The position numbers and the translations under genes were made by a program. From NCBI RefSeq assembly GCF_030209445.1, contig NZ_JARVSD010000014.1:1-64000 (forward strand): a DNA stretch of 64,000 nt. Reading direction: 5' to 3'. Positions within the stretch are counted from its first letter, which is position 1; each line of letters begins with the position of its first letter. This stretch comes from Promicromonospora sp. MEB111. Lineage in GTDB: Bacteria; Actinomycetota; Actinomycetes; Actinomycetales; Cellulomonadaceae. Under the pieces are notes generated by a model, which saw only the letters and a program-made list of their open reading frames with translations, was not told where the DNA came from and did not search any database. Positions 19,070-28,442 of this stretch are shown piece by piece.

Positions 19070-21744
19070 CCACAGCGTTCGGAACGGGCGTCACAGGCCC
19101 GGACGGCCGCGCGCTGGACCAGATCCAGTTGAGCGGCGTGAGCGCGCGGGGGTACCACGGTGTGCTGCCGTCGGAACGGCAGACGGGCCAGGAGTTCCGG
19201 GCCGACGTCGTGCTGTACATGGACACGCGCCCGGCGGCCGCCGGTGACGACCTGGCACAGACCGTGAGCTACGCGGACGTCGCGGCGGACGTCCACGACA
19301 TCCTGAAGGGCGACCCCGCCGACCTGATCGAGACGGTCGCGGAGCGTATCGCCGCCGCGGTGCTGGCCCGCCCGCAGATCGAGGCGGTGGACGTGCGGGT
19401 GCACAAGCCGCACGCGCCGATCCCCGTGCCGTTCGCCGACGTCGAGGTGGCGATCCGCCGCGACCGCACGCGCATGCCCGTCGTGGCGGTGCCGGCCTCG
19501 CTGCTCGCCGTCGCCCCGGCGCCGGAGCCCTCGGCCGAGCCTGCCCCGGCCGAGACGCCCGAGCCGCAGGACTTCGAGCCCGTGGCCCGGCCCGTTGCCG
19601 AGGAGCCGGAGCAGTTCCGGCCCGAGCCGTACGAGCCCTACCAGCCGGCCGAGTCGTACCAGGCCGCCGAGCCCTTCCAGGCCGCCGAGCCTTTCCAGGC
19701 CGCCGAGGCCTTCCCGGCTGCGGAGGCCTTCCCGGCTGCGGAGGCCTACCCGGCTGCCGAGTCGTACCAGCCGGCCGAGCCGGCGCAGTTCGGGGTCGAG
19801 CCGTTCGAGGCGGAGCCGCTCGTGGACCGGGTGCCGGCGGTGGCACCCGCCGCGCAGGCGCCCGCCGAGGAGCCGGAGCCCCTCCCGCAGCCCGAGCTGA
19901 TCGCGCCCGAGCCGCTCCAGGTCATCCCCGCGCCGTGGGAGCTGCAGGCCGAGGCCCCGGCGCCGGCCGAGCAGCGGGACGTGCCCGGCCGGGAGCCGGT
20001 GTTCCAGCAGCAGGCCGAGCAGTTCCAGCCGGAGGAGCAGTTCCAGCCCGAGCCCGCGTTCGAGCCGGTCCAGCAGTACGAGTCCGTCCAGGGGCTCGAC
20101 CAGCGGCCGGGGATCGAGCAGCACAACAGCTTCGACCAGCAGCTGCAGCAGTTCGAGCAGCAGCCGTACGACCAGGCCCAGCAGGGCTTCGAGCCGCAGC
20201 CGTTCGAGCAGCCGCGGCGGGACGCCCAGCCGAACCAGTACGACCAGATGTTCGAGCAGCAGTACGACCAGGGCGACATGGAGGCGACCCGGGTCTCGGC
20301 TGCGGTTCCCGACTCCGCCGTCGGGCAGCCCGAGCCGGCGTTCGCGCAGGAGCAGTACGCCCAGGAGCAGCCGTACCAGGCCGAGCCGCGCGACCGGTTC
20401 GACGAGGTGCCCGCCGGGTACGTGGACGTGGTCATCGCGATCGGGGCGAACCTCGGCGACCCGCAGGCGACCATGCGGTCGGCCGTCGCCGAGCTGGACC
20501 GCGTGCCCGGAGTGCAGATCACCGACGTGTCGCCGCTGGCCCGCACGGCCGCCGTCGGCGGTCCGGAGGACCAGCCGGACTACCTCAACGCGGTGCTGCT
20601 GGCCCGCACCACGCTCTCCGCGCGCGGGCTGCTGCACGCCTGCCTGGAGGTCGAGAACCTGCACGGCCGCACCCGCGAGGAGCGCTGGGGCGCCCGCACG
20701 CTCGACGTCGACCTGATCACCTACGGCACCCTGACCGACTCCGCCGAGGACATCGAGATCCCGCACCCTCGCGCGCACGAGCGCGCCTTCGTGCTGGAGC
20801 CGTGGTCGCAGATCGCGCCGGACGCGGTGCTGCCCGGCCTGGGCGGAGGACCCGTGGCCCAGCTCGCGGCGACCGCACCCGACCGGACCGGCATCCGCTG
20901 GCTCGCGCTCGACTGGCTGACCGACCCCGAGCCGGAGCCGGGCGGCGGGACCACCGTCGCGAACCACCCCGCGGTGCCCGATGACGGCGCGCAGGACGCG
21001 CACGTCGCCGAGATGCCGCCGGCCCTGCCCCCGTCGCTCCCGCCGAGCGGGCGCCCGCAGGCCTCGCCGGGCGGCCCCGTGGTCGAGGTGCCGGGCGGCG
21101 GTCAGCCGCAGGCGCACCACAGCGGCCCGGTGGACCTGGACGTGCCCACCGGTGCCCCGCAGGACCCGTACCAGGGCGGCGCCCACCCGCAGGGCTACCC
21201 CAGCGGACAGGTGCCGGGCCCGGGCGGTTCCGTGCCGATCCCGCACCAGGCGCAGGCGGCTCCCGCGGCCCCGCGGCCGGCTGTGCCGATCGGCGTGCCG
21301 GGCAACGGGTCCGTCGTGCCGCCGCCGGAGGAGGCGCTCGTCCCGGCCCCGCCGATCGCACCCCGCGCGGTCCGGGACACGGCCCACGAGGACCCGGAGC
21401 GCGAGCCGCTGCCCCCGGCGTCCCCGGCCAAGCCGGTCTTCGCCCCGGTCAACCCGTCGCGTCAGCAGAGCGGGGTGTTCCCGCCGGTGAACGGCGCGCC
21501 CCAGGAGCCGGCGACGCCGGTGTTCGCCCCGGTCGGCACGCCGCAGAACGGGACGCCCGACCCCGCCTCGAACGGCCACTCCACCGGCCACTCGAACGGG
21601 ATCCGGGACGCCTACGACAACGATCACACCGTGATCCGGGTGCCGGGCTACGCGACCGAGCAGTCGCTCCCGGCGTCGGACGGCCCCATCGACTCGGTGC
21701 CCTCGTGGGTGCCGGTCCGGGACGAGCGGGGGCGCGACGCCTGA
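19066..21744 (+). CDS. folBK: Fused dihydroneopterin aldolase (FolB) - HPPK (FolK) with very long disordered linker and tail
   Basis: 892-residue bifunctional folate enzyme. Residues 1-135 are dihydroneopterin aldolase (GYHGVLPSERQTGQEF, VSYADVAADV, HKPHAPIPVPFADVEVAI). Residues 451-615 are 6-hydroxymethyl-dihydropterin pyrophosphokinase (IGANLGDP, RWGARTLDVDLITYG, HPRAHERAFVLEPW). Between them lies a linker of about 310 residues, first Ala/Glu/Pro/Phe/Tyr repeats of the type AAEPFQ/AAEAFP (about 195-237), then a Gln/Glu/Phe/Tyr-rich stretch. A further tail of about 275 residues, rich in Pro/Gly/Val, follows FolK. There is no internal stop or frameshift. Each enzyme is about 120-170 residues, so roughly two thirds of this protein is outside known domains. 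The start is coupled to folP by a GTGA overlap. Confidence 0.93.
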   Translation: MTTAFGTGVTGPDGRALDQIQLSGVSARGYHGVLPSERQTGQEFRADVVLYMDTRPAAAGDDLAQTVSYADVAADVHDILKGDPADLIETVAERIAAAVLARPQIEAVDVRVHKPHAPIPVPFADVEVAIRRDRTRMPVVAVPASLLAVAPAPEPSAEPAPAETPEPQDFEPVARPVAEEPEQFRPEPYEPYQPAESYQAAEPFQAAEPFQAAEAFPAAEAFPAAEAYPAAESYQPAEPAQFGVEPFEAEPLVDRVPAVAPAAQAPAEEPEPLPQPELIAPEPLQVIPAPWELQAEAPAPAEQRDVPGREPVFQQQAEQFQPEEQFQPEPAFEPVQQYESVQGLDQRPGIEQHNSFDQQLQQFEQQPYDQAQQGFEPQPFEQPRRDAQPNQYDQMFEQQYDQGDMEATRVSAAVPDSAVGQPEPAFAQEQYAQEQPYQAEPRDRFDEVPAGYVDVVIAIGANLGDPQATMRSAVAELDRVPGVQITDVSPLARTAAVGGPEDQPDYLNAVLLARTTLSARGLLHACLEVENLHGRTREERWGARTLDVDLITYGTLTDSAEDIEIPHPRAHERAFVLEPWSQIAPDAVLPGLGGGPVAQLAATAPDRTGIRWLALDWLTDPEPEPGGGTTVANHPAVPDDGAQDAHVAEMPPALPPSLPPSGRPQASPGGPVVEVPGGGQPQAHHSGPVDLDVPTGAPQDPYQGGAHPQGYPSGQVPGPGGSVPIPHQAQAAPAAPRPAVPIGVPGNGSVVPPPEEALVPAPPIAPRAVRDTAHEDPEREPLPPASPAKPVFAPVNPSRQQSGVFPPVNGAPQEPATPVFAPVGTPQNGTPDPASNGHSTGHSNGIRDAYDNDHTVIRVPGYATEQSLPASDGPIDSVPSWVPVRDERGRDA

Positions 21745-21745
21745 C

Positions 21746-22231
21746 ATGCGCAGAACCCCGGTCAGATCCCTGATCGCAGTCCTGGTCGCGGTCGCGGTCG
21801 TCGGTTGGCTCGTGCTGCGTGCCCTGGAGGCGCGCGCCGTGTACCTGCCGGTGGTGCCGTGGCTCGTCGACGTCGCGATCCTGGCGCTGGCCGGGGCGAT
21901 CTTCTGGTTGGGGTGGGCCGTGCGCGCCTACCAGAAGGGCAAGCGACCCAACCTCGACGGCCTCCGGGCCGCCCGGACGCTCGTCCTGGCGAAGGCCGCC
22001 GCCCTGACCGGGGCCCTGCTGGGCGGCTGGTACCTGGCGCAGGTGCTGGTGGTGCTGGGCGACCTCGCGATCGAGCCGCGCCGGGATCGCGCGGTGGCAG
22101 CCGGGGTCGCCGTGCTGTGCTCGGTGGTGCTCGCCGTGGTCGGCCTGGTCGTGGAGAAGTTCTGCGAGCTGCCGCCGTCCGACAAGGACCGCAGCGGCTC
22201 CGAGGAGGGCGAGTCCCCGGCGCCTGCCTGA
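21746..22231 (+). CDS. DUF3180 membrane protein
   Basis: 161-residue membrane protein with four predicted hydrophobic segments (about 9-27, 33-56, 80-101, 116-137) and a charged C-terminus. Genes of this family sit between folK and the PH-domain genes in many actinobacteria, including the Rv3605c position in M. tuberculosis, which is how I assign it. The ATG follows the folBK stop by one base. No biochemical role is known; the conserved position next to folate genes may reflect co-expression only. Confidence 0.85.
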   Translation: MRRTPVRSLIAVLVAVAVVGWLVLRALEARAVYLPVVPWLVDVAILALAGAIFWLGWAVRAYQKGKRPNLDGLRAARTLVLAKAAALTGALLGGWYLAQVLVVLGDLAIEPRRDRAVAAGVAVLCSVVLAVVGLVVEKFCELPPSDKDRSGSEEGESPAPA

Positions 22232-22275
22232 CGCCTCGCTACCCAGCGGCACGGGTCTGCGGAACAATGGCCATC

Positions 22276-22758
22276 ATGACCAGCCCATTCGAACCGCACG
22301 ACGTGACCTGGAACCGCGTGTCCCCGCGGCTCGTGACGGCCCGCCTCGTCCCGGGCACCATCAGCCTCGGGATCCCGCTGGTCGTGGGCGTGGTGCTCGC
22401 GGTCACCGTGAGCCCGTGGTTCTGGATCCTCGCCGGGGTCCCGGCCGTCTTCCTGCTGTGGACGTTCCTCCTGGTCCCGCGCCAGGTCCGGGCGATCGGG
22501 TACGCCGAGCGTGACGACGACCTGCTCATCCGCAAGGGCGTGATGTTCCGGTCGATGGTCGTGGTGCCGTACGGCCGCATGCAGTACGTGGACGTCGAGG
22601 CGGGGCCGCTCGACCGCAGGCTGGGCCTGGCCAAGGTGCAGCTCCACACGGCGTCCGTCGGCACGGACGCCCAGATCCCGGGCCTGCCCCCGGACGAGGC
22701 GGCCCGCCTGCGCGACCGCCTGGCGTCCCGTGGCGAGGCCCGGCTGGCGGGGCTGTGA
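22276..22758 (+). CDS. PH-domain (bPH2/YdbS-like) membrane protein
   Basis: 160-residue protein with two adjacent hydrophobic segments (about 25-65) followed by a bacterial PH domain (DDDLLIRKGVMFRSMVVVPYGRMQYVDV, quoted as LIRKGVMFRS then VPYGRMQYVDV), the YdbS pattern. It is probably embedded in the cytoplasmic membrane. An in-frame ATG at 22267 is an alternative start; I prefer 22276 because an AACAAT hexamer lies 7 nt before it and no clear ribosome site favours the earlier codon. It overlaps the next PH gene by four bases, so the two products probably work together. Confidence 0.83.
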   Translation: MTSPFEPHDVTWNRVSPRLVTARLVPGTISLGIPLVVGVVLAVTVSPWFWILAGVPAVFLLWTFLLVPRQVRAIGYAERDDDLLIRKGVMFRSMVVVPYGRMQYVDVEAGPLDRRLGLAKVQLHTASVGTDAQIPGLPPDEAARLRDRLASRGEARLAGL

Positions 22759-24332
22759 GCATGCCCGAGCACGACGTCGACCCGGGGCGCTCCGCGTTCG
22801 ACGACCTCGGACCGGACTCGCCGGAGACGCTGGAATGGCGCCGCGTGCACCCGATCACCCCGCTGGTGCGGGGCTGGGCGGTGGTCGGCGCGGCCGTCGT
22901 GATCCTGGGCCAGCAGAGCCTCGAGGGCGGGCCGCGCGGCGGCCTCCTCGCCCTGGTGTCCAGCGAGTACTGGTGGACGCTGCTCGCCGCCCTGGCGGCC
23001 GTGGCCCTCGTGGGCTGGGGCTACTCGGCGCTGGCCTGGCGGATGACGACGTTCGCCGTCGGCGCCGAGACCGTGCACCTGCGGCGCGGCATCCTGTTCC
23101 GGCAGCAGCGGCACGCGCGGCTGGACCGCCTGCAGTCGGTGGACATCCGGCAGCCGCTCGTGGCCCGGTTCTTCGGGCTCTGCGAGCTCACGCTCGAGAC
23201 GGCGGGCGGCACGGACTCGGGCGTGGCCATCGGGTTCCTCAAGGGCGCCGACGCCGACGAGCTGCGCGCCGAGCTCCTCGCCCGCGCGGCGGGTCTCAAG
23301 GTGGGGGGCACACGGCAGGTGGCTGACGCCGCCCAGGCGCCGTCCGACGCGGTGATCGACGGCGCCGTCCCGGAGGGAACGGAGCAGGTCGCCGCAGCGC
23401 AGGACGCCGGGCAGTCGGTGCAGCCCGTGCGGGCCGCCAGCCTCGAGGCCCCCCAGGTGCCCGTCCTGACCGTGCCCCTGGGCCGGCTCATCGCGTCGGT
23501 GGTGCGCTCGGGGGCGATGATCACGCTGCTCCTGTGGGCGCTCGGCGTGGTGGTGGTCATGATCGTCACGGGCGAGTTCGCCGTCATCTCCGCCTCGCTG
23601 CCCGCCGTGCTGGGCGCGGGCGGTTACCTGTTCAACCGGCTGACCGGCGAGTTCGACTTCCGGGTGGCCATCTCGCCCGACGGTGTCCGCCTGCGGCACG
23701 GCATGCTCGAGACCCGCTCCCAGACCATCCCGCCCGGCCGCGTGCAGGCCGTCCGCCTGGTGCAGAGCCTGCTGTGGCGGGACCGCGACTGGTGGCGGGT
23801 CCAGGTGAACGTGGCCGGCTACGGCGGCGAGAGCGAGGAGAAGAACAGCGTGCTGCTCCCGGTCGGTACCCGTGAGGAGGCGCTGACCGTGCTCTCCCTC
23901 GTGCTGCCCGACCTCGGCGTCGACGAGCCGCGCCGCGTGCTGGACGCGGGCCTGGACGGCGACTCTCGCGCGGAGAGCGCCTACGTCACGGCGCCCCGGC
24001 GGACCCGCATACTGGACCCGGTGGCGTGGCGCCGCAACGGGTTCACCGTGACGGGCCGCGCGCTGCTGCTGCGCCGGGGCCGCGTGGTGAAGGTGCTGGA
24101 CGTGGTGCCGCACGAGCGGACGCAGTCGCTGGCCGTGAGCCAGGGGCCGTGGCAGCGCCGGCTGGGCGTGGCGTCGTTCCAGGTGCACTCCACGGAGGGC
24201 CCGGTGCACCCCGAGGTGCCGCACCTCGAGGCCTCCGACGCGGCGCTGCTCATGACCGAGCAGGCCCGGCGCGCCCGTACGGCGCGTGCGGCGGCAGGGC
24301 CCGAACGATGGATGGAAAGACAGGGAGAGTGA
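22755..24332 (+). CDS. PH-domain (bPH2/YdbT-like) membrane protein
   Basis: 525-residue protein with repeated architecture: a membrane pair near 35-100, a first bPH2 domain (HLRRGILFRQQRHARLDRLQ), a linker, another membrane pair near 240-295, a second PH module (RLRHGMLETRSQTIPPGRVQ) and a third C-terminal one (LLLRRGRVVKVLDVVPHERTQS). This is the YdbT layout. YdbS/YdbT of Bacillus are linked to resistance to a sublancin-like bacteriocin and to cell-envelope stress, but the function here is unknown. GTG start overlapping the previous stop. Ends 3 bp before the DUF2520 gene. Confidence 0.85.
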   Translation: MSMPEHDVDPGRSAFDDLGPDSPETLEWRRVHPITPLVRGWAVVGAAVVILGQQSLEGGPRGGLLALVSSEYWWTLLAALAAVALVGWGYSALAWRMTTFAVGAETVHLRRGILFRQQRHARLDRLQSVDIRQPLVARFFGLCELTLETAGGTDSGVAIGFLKGADADELRAELLARAAGLKVGGTRQVADAAQAPSDAVIDGAVPEGTEQVAAAQDAGQSVQPVRAASLEAPQVPVLTVPLGRLIASVVRSGAMITLLLWALGVVVVMIVTGEFAVISASLPAVLGAGGYLFNRLTGEFDFRVAISPDGVRLRHGMLETRSQTIPPGRVQAVRLVQSLLWRDRDWWRVQVNVAGYGGESEEKNSVLLPVGTREEALTVLSLVLPDLGVDEPRRVLDAGLDGDSRAESAYVTAPRRTRILDPVAWRRNGFTVTGRALLLRRGRVVKVLDVVPHERTQSLAVSQGPWQRRLGVASFQVHSTEGPVHPEVPHLEASDAALLMTEQARRARTARAAAGPERWMERQGE

Positions 24333-24335
24333 CCG

Positions 24336-25310
24336 GTGAGTGACCCCGACGAGGCGGGCCGCCGGCCCGGCCGGCTGGGCGTCGGTGTGGTGGGCGCGGG
24401 TCGTGTCGGCGCGGTGCTCGGCAACGCGCTGCGGGCCGCGGGACACGCGGTGGTCGGCGCGAGCGGCATCTCGGAGGACTCCCGGGAGCGCATCGAGACG
24501 CTCCTGCCCGGCGTCCCCAACCTGGAGGTGCCCGACGTCGTGGAGCGGGCCGAGCTGGTCCTGCTCGCGGTGCCCGACGACGCCCTGGGCCCCCTGGTGT
24601 CCGGCCTCGCCGACACCGGGGCCTGGCAGCCCGGACAGCTCGCGATCCACACGTCCGGCCGGTACGGGACCGCCGTCCTGGAGCCCGCCCGGCTGGGCGG
24701 CGCGATCCCGCTCGCGATCCACCCCGCGATGACGTTCACCGGGACCAGCCTGGACCTGGCGCGCCTGGAGGGCTGCACGTTCGCGGTGACCGCCCCCGCA
24801 CCCGTGCTGCCCATCGGGCAGGCGCTCGTGGTCGAGATCGGCGGCGAGCCCGTGGTCGTGGACGAGCAGGCGCGCGGGCTCTACCACGCCGCCCTCGCGC
24901 ACGGCGCGAACCACCTCGTGGTGCTCGTGGCGCAGGCCGCACAGGCGCTGGAGGCGGCCGGCGTCGAGCTGCCCGGCCGGGTGCTCGCACCGCTGCTGTC
25001 GGCAGCCCTGGAGCAGGCCACCCGGTCCGCGGACGCGCGCGACGGCGTCGGGCCGGGCGCGATCTCCGCGCTCACCGGACCGGTCTCCCGGGGCGACGTC
25101 GGCACCGTGCGCAGCCACCTGACCGAGCTCAGCGCGCTGGCCGCCGCCAGCGGCGCCACCGACATCCCCGACAGCTACACCGAGCTCGCCCGCGGGGCCA
25201 CGCGCCGCGCGCTGGCGAGCCACCGCATCGGCGACACCGCCGCACAGGCCCTCCTGGACGCGCTCGACGGCGCCAGCGGGGAGTCGCACGCCGGAAGGAA
25301 GACATCATGA
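24336..25310 (+). CDS. Rossmann-like + DUF2520 oxidoreductase-like protein
   Basis: 324-residue protein: an N-terminal NAD(P)-binding Rossmann fold ([17 protein letters not shown]) and a C-terminal helical DUF2520 domain that resembles the dimerisation domain of 6-phosphogluconate or ketopantoate dehydrogenases. It precedes panC with an ATGA overlap, the position of Rv3603c in M. tuberculosis. No panE (ketopantoate reductase) is visible nearby, so a role as reductase in pantothenate synthesis is an attractive inference, but there is no direct sequence proof. Confidence 0.85.
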   Translation: MSDPDEAGRRPGRLGVGVVGAGRVGAVLGNALRAAGHAVVGASGISEDSRERIETLLPGVPNLEVPDVVERAELVLLAVPDDALGPLVSGLADTGAWQPGQLAIHTSGRYGTAVLEPARLGGAIPLAIHPAMTFTGTSLDLARLEGCTFAVTAPAPVLPIGQALVVEIGGEPVVVDEQARGLYHAALAHGANHLVVLVAQAAQALEAAGVELPGRVLAPLLSAALEQATRSADARDGVGPGAISALTGPVSRGDVGTVRSHLTELSALAAASGATDIPDSYTELARGATRRALASHRIGDTAAQALLDALDGASGESHAGRKTS

Positions 25311-26245
25311 CCACGACCCCGCCCTCCGCGGAACCCGCGCAGCGCACCCCGCTCGTGGTCCGCACCCGCCCCGAGCTCCAGGACGCGCAGATGCGCTGGG
25401 CCCTCACCGGTCCCGTGGAGGGCGCCGAGGCCGGGCCGGGGCAGCGCGCCGTCGTCATGACCATGGGCGCGCTGCACGAGGGCCACCTGGAGCTCGTGCG
25501 CCAGGCGCGCACGGAGGCCGGGCCGAACGGCCAGGTGGTGGTGACCATCTTCGTCAACCCGCTCCAGTTCGGGGCGGGCGAGGACCTCGACACGTACCCG
25601 CGCGACCTGGACGGCGACGTCGCCAAGCTGGCTGGCGTCGGGGCCGACGTCGTCTTCGCGCCCACGCCCGACGTCGTCTACCCGGACGGCGACCCCGTGG
25701 TGCGGGTGTCCGCCGGGCGGATCGGGGAGGTGCTGGAGGGCGCGTCCCGCCCCGGGCACCTGGACGGCGTGCTCACCGTGGTGCTCAAGCTGATGCACCT
25801 GGTGCGGCCGGACGTCGCGCTGTTCGGCGAGAAGGACGCCCAGCAGCTCCTGGCAGTGCGCCGCATGGTGCGCGACCTGGAGGTGCCCGTCGAGGTGGTG
25901 GGCGTGCCGACGGTGCGCGAGGCCGACGGGCTGGCCATGTCCTCGCGTAACGCGTACCTCGCGCCGGAGGAGCGCGAACGGGCCCTGGCGCTGTCGCGGG
26001 CGCTGCGGGCGGGGGCCGCCGCCGCGGACCGTGGGGCCCCGGGTGTGATCAACGACGCGCGCGAAGTGCTGGACGGCGCCGACGGCGTCGTGGTCGACTA
26101 CCTGGCGCTCGTCGACCCGGTGACCGTGGACGCGGTCACCGACGACTTCTCCGGCCCCGCGCTGCTGCTCGTGGCCGCACGGGTGGGTTCCACCCGCCTG
26201 ATCGACAACCAGGCCGTCGAGGTCTCGCCAGAGGTCCAGAGGTAA
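25307..26245 (+). CDS. panC: Pantoate-beta-alanine ligase
   Basis: Makes pantothenate from pantoate, beta-alanine and ATP; 312 residues. The nucleotidyl-transferase motif is MGALHEGH and the ATP/pantoate-binding block [27 protein letters not shown] is the KMSKS-like loop. Overlaps the DUF2520 stop by ATGA and ends 4 bp before panD, giving the pathway-linked pair panC-panD. Confidence 0.96.
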   Translation: MTTTPPSAEPAQRTPLVVRTRPELQDAQMRWALTGPVEGAEAGPGQRAVVMTMGALHEGHLELVRQARTEAGPNGQVVVTIFVNPLQFGAGEDLDTYPRDLDGDVAKLAGVGADVVFAPTPDVVYPDGDPVVRVSAGRIGEVLEGASRPGHLDGVLTVVLKLMHLVRPDVALFGEKDAQQLLAVRRMVRDLEVPVEVVGVPTVREADGLAMSSRNAYLAPEERERALALSRALRAGAAAADRGAPGVINDAREVLDGADGVVVDYLALVDPVTVDAVTDDFSGPALLLVAARVGSTRLIDNQAVEVSPEVQR

Positions 26246-26249
26246 CACC

Positions 26250-26756
26250 ATGAGCACCACCGAGCACCGTCCGCCCGTCGCCCGCCCCGCCTCGCTGCAG
26301 CGGCCGATGATGATCTCCAAGATCCACCGGGCCACCGTGACGCAGGCGGACCTGCACTACGTCGGGTCCATCACCGTGGACGCCGACCTGCTCGACGCCG
26401 CCGACCTCGTGCCCGGCCAGCAGGTCGACGTGGTCGACGTGACCAACGGCGCCCGGCTGACCACCTACGTGATCCCCGGCGAGCCCGGCTCCGGCCAGAT
26501 CTGCATCAACGGCGCGGCCGCCCACCTGGTGAGCCCGGGCGACGTCGTCATCCTCATCGGCTACGGCATGCTCTCGGACCACGACGCGCGCACGTTCCTG
26601 CCGCACGTCGTGTTCGTCGACGGGGACAACCGCATCGTCGAGATCAACGACGAGCCCGGGCACGTGCCCGACGGCTACGGGCTGGAGGAGAGCGGCCTGC
26701 CGATCGAGCCGTTCCAGCACGCGGGCCTGGTGCGCACGGCGTCGGGCCGCGCGTGA
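26250..26756 (+). CDS. panD: Aspartate 1-decarboxylase
   Basis: Pyruvoyl enzyme making beta-alanine for PanC. The self-cleavage site is the Gly39-Ser40 bond in YVGSITVD, which creates the pyruvoyl group. ICINGAAA is the other conserved block. The protein has about 19 extra residues before the usual [11 protein letters not shown] start; ATGs at 26307 and 26310 are possible shorter starts, but AGAGG precedes the ATG at 26250. Its stop overlaps the nadB GTG by four bases. Confidence 0.94.
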   Translation: MSTTEHRPPVARPASLQRPMMISKIHRATVTQADLHYVGSITVDADLLDAADLVPGQQVDVVDVTNGARLTTYVIPGEPGSGQICINGAAAHLVSPGDVVILIGYGMLSDHDARTFLPHVVFVDGDNRIVEINDEPGHVPDGYGLEESGLPIEPFQHAGLVRTASGRA

Positions 26757-28426
26757 GCACCACGCCCGGACCGGGGCCGCGCCTGGCGCGGTCCCTCGCG
26801 GCCCCCGCGCCCGGCTGGACCGTCGAGGCTGACGCCATCGTCGTCGGCTCGGGGATCGCGGGCCTGACGGCGGCGCTGGAGCTGCGCACGCGCGTGCCGC
26901 GCGTGGTGCTCGTGACCAAGGGCGAGCTGTCCTCCGGCTCGACGGTCTGGGCGCAGGGCGGCATCGCCGCCGCGCTCGACCCGTCCGACTCGCCCGAGGC
27001 GCACCTGGCGGACACGCTCGCCGCCGGCGGCGGCCTGTCCGACCCCGAAGCCGTGCAGGTGCTGGTCACCGAGGGCCCGGCCCGCGTACGCGAGCTCGTC
27101 GCCCGGGGCGCCGTCTTCGACAAGGCCGCCGACGGCGACATCGCGCTCACCCGCGAGGGCGGCCACCACGCCGACCGCATCGCGCACGCCGGCGGCGACG
27201 CCACGGGCGCGGAGATCTCCCGCGCGCTGGTCGCGCAGATCGAGGCCGTCCGGCACGACCCGGGCATCGAGGTGGTTGAGAACGCGCTGGTGCTGGACGT
27301 GCTGACGACGGTCGCCGGGCGCGCCTGCGGCGTGACCCTGCACGTGCGGGGCACGGGCTCGCGCGACGGCGTCGGCGCCGTCCTGGCCCCCGCCGTCGTG
27401 CTGGCGACCGGCGGGATCGGGCAGGTGTTCCGGTCGTCCACCAACCCGGCGGGGGCGACGGGCGACGGGATCGCCGCCGCCCTCAGGGCGGGCGCGGTGC
27501 TGGGCGACCTGGAGTTCGTCCAGTTCCACCCGACGGTCCTGTGGCTCGGCTCGGGCGCCAAGGGGCAGCTCCCGCTCATCTCGGAGGCCGTGCGGGGCGA
27601 GGGCGCGCTGCTGCTCGACGTCAACGGGCACCGCTTCATGCCCGGCGTGCACGAGATGGCCGAGCTGGCGCCGCGGGACGTCGTCGCGCACGCGATCGTG
27701 CGGCAGATGGCCGCCACCGGCGCGGACAACGTGCTGCTCGACGCCCGCCACCTCGGCCGGGAGTTCCTGCGCACGCGGTTCCCCACGATCAACGCGCGGC
27801 TGCTGCAGGCCGGCATCGACTGGTCCGAGGAGCCGGTGCCCGTGGCGCCCGCCCAGCACTACCACTCCGGCGGCGTGGTGACCGACCTCGACGGGCGGTC
27901 CTCGGTGGACGGGCTGTACGCCGTCGGCGAGGTCGCGTGCACCGGCGTGCACGGGGCCAACCGGCTCGCGTCGAACTCGCTGCTGGAGGGCATCGTGTTC
28001 GCCTCGCGCGCGGCGCGCGACATCGTGGAGCGGTTCGACACCGGGGACCTGAAGCCGGGGGAGCCGGCTCCCCGGCCCGGCGGCTCCGCGCTGGTGGCGG
28101 CGGCCGCCCGGTCCCGGATCCAGAAGGTGACCTCGGCCGGCTCGGGCGTGATCCGGTCGGCCCGGTCCCTGGCGGAGGTCGACGAGCGGCTCGGCGCCGT
28201 GCGCGCCGACGCGCACCTGGCGGCCGACGTCGTGGCCGAGCCCCAGGCGGCGGAGTGGGAGACCACGAACGTGCACATGGTCGCCCGCGCCCTGACCCGG
28301 GCGGCGTGGCTGCGCGAGGAGACCCGCGGCGGGCACTACCGCACGGACTTCCCGCGGCCGGACGACGCCTGGCGGCGGCGGGTGCGGGTGCGGCTGGACG
28401 ACGACGGGGTGCTGACGGTCACCTGA
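26753..28426 (+). CDS. nadB: L-aspartate oxidase
   Basis: FAD enzyme oxidising L-aspartate to iminoaspartate, the first step of de novo NAD synthesis; 557 residues. The FAD site is [15 protein letters not shown], with [13 protein letters not shown], the catalytic-domain motif [13 protein letters not shown] and [17 protein letters not shown] further on. Coupled to panD by a GTGA overlap. No nadA (quinolinate synthase) lies in the window, and nadC is separated from it by about 5.8 kb occupied by two unrelated genes. Confidence 0.95.
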   Translation: MSTTPGPGPRLARSLAAPAPGWTVEADAIVVGSGIAGLTAALELRTRVPRVVLVTKGELSSGSTVWAQGGIAAALDPSDSPEAHLADTLAAGGGLSDPEAVQVLVTEGPARVRELVARGAVFDKAADGDIALTREGGHHADRIAHAGGDATGAEISRALVAQIEAVRHDPGIEVVENALVLDVLTTVAGRACGVTLHVRGTGSRDGVGAVLAPAVVLATGGIGQVFRSSTNPAGATGDGIAAALRAGAVLGDLEFVQFHPTVLWLGSGAKGQLPLISEAVRGEGALLLDVNGHRFMPGVHEMAELAPRDVVAHAIVRQMAATGADNVLLDARHLGREFLRTRFPTINARLLQAGIDWSEEPVPVAPAQHYHSGGVVTDLDGRSSVDGLYAVGEVACTGVHGANRLASNSLLEGIVFASRAARDIVERFDTGDLKPGEPAPRPGGSALVAAAARSRIQKVTSAGSGVIRSARSLAEVDERLGAVRADAHLAADVVAEPQAAEWETTNVHMVARALTRAAWLREETRGGHYRTDFPRPDDAWRRRVRVRLDDDGVLTVT

Positions 28427-28428
28427 CC

Positions 28429-28434
28429 TAGCAT
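28429..28434 (+). promoter_or_regulatory. -10 element TAGCAT, hydantoinase gene
   Basis: TAGCAT followed by eight bases and the ATG at 28443; no ribosome site is seen, so a leaderless transcript independent of the nad-pan operon is likely. Confidence 0.5.
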
Positions 28435-28442
28435 CAGGGCTC

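Noticed and set aside
19650-20250. Repeats in the folBK linker as a tandem DNA repeat or CRISPR-like array
   Set aside because: The repeat is of codons for AAEPFQ-like units of unequal length inside an intact coding frame; there are no spacers and no cas genes.
22239-25289. A minus-strand open frame of about 1,000 codons opposite the PH-domain and DUF2520 genes
   Set aside because: It is an antisense shadow created by the extreme GC3 bias; its product is His/Arg/Gly-rich without any motif, while the plus-strand genes show clear families.
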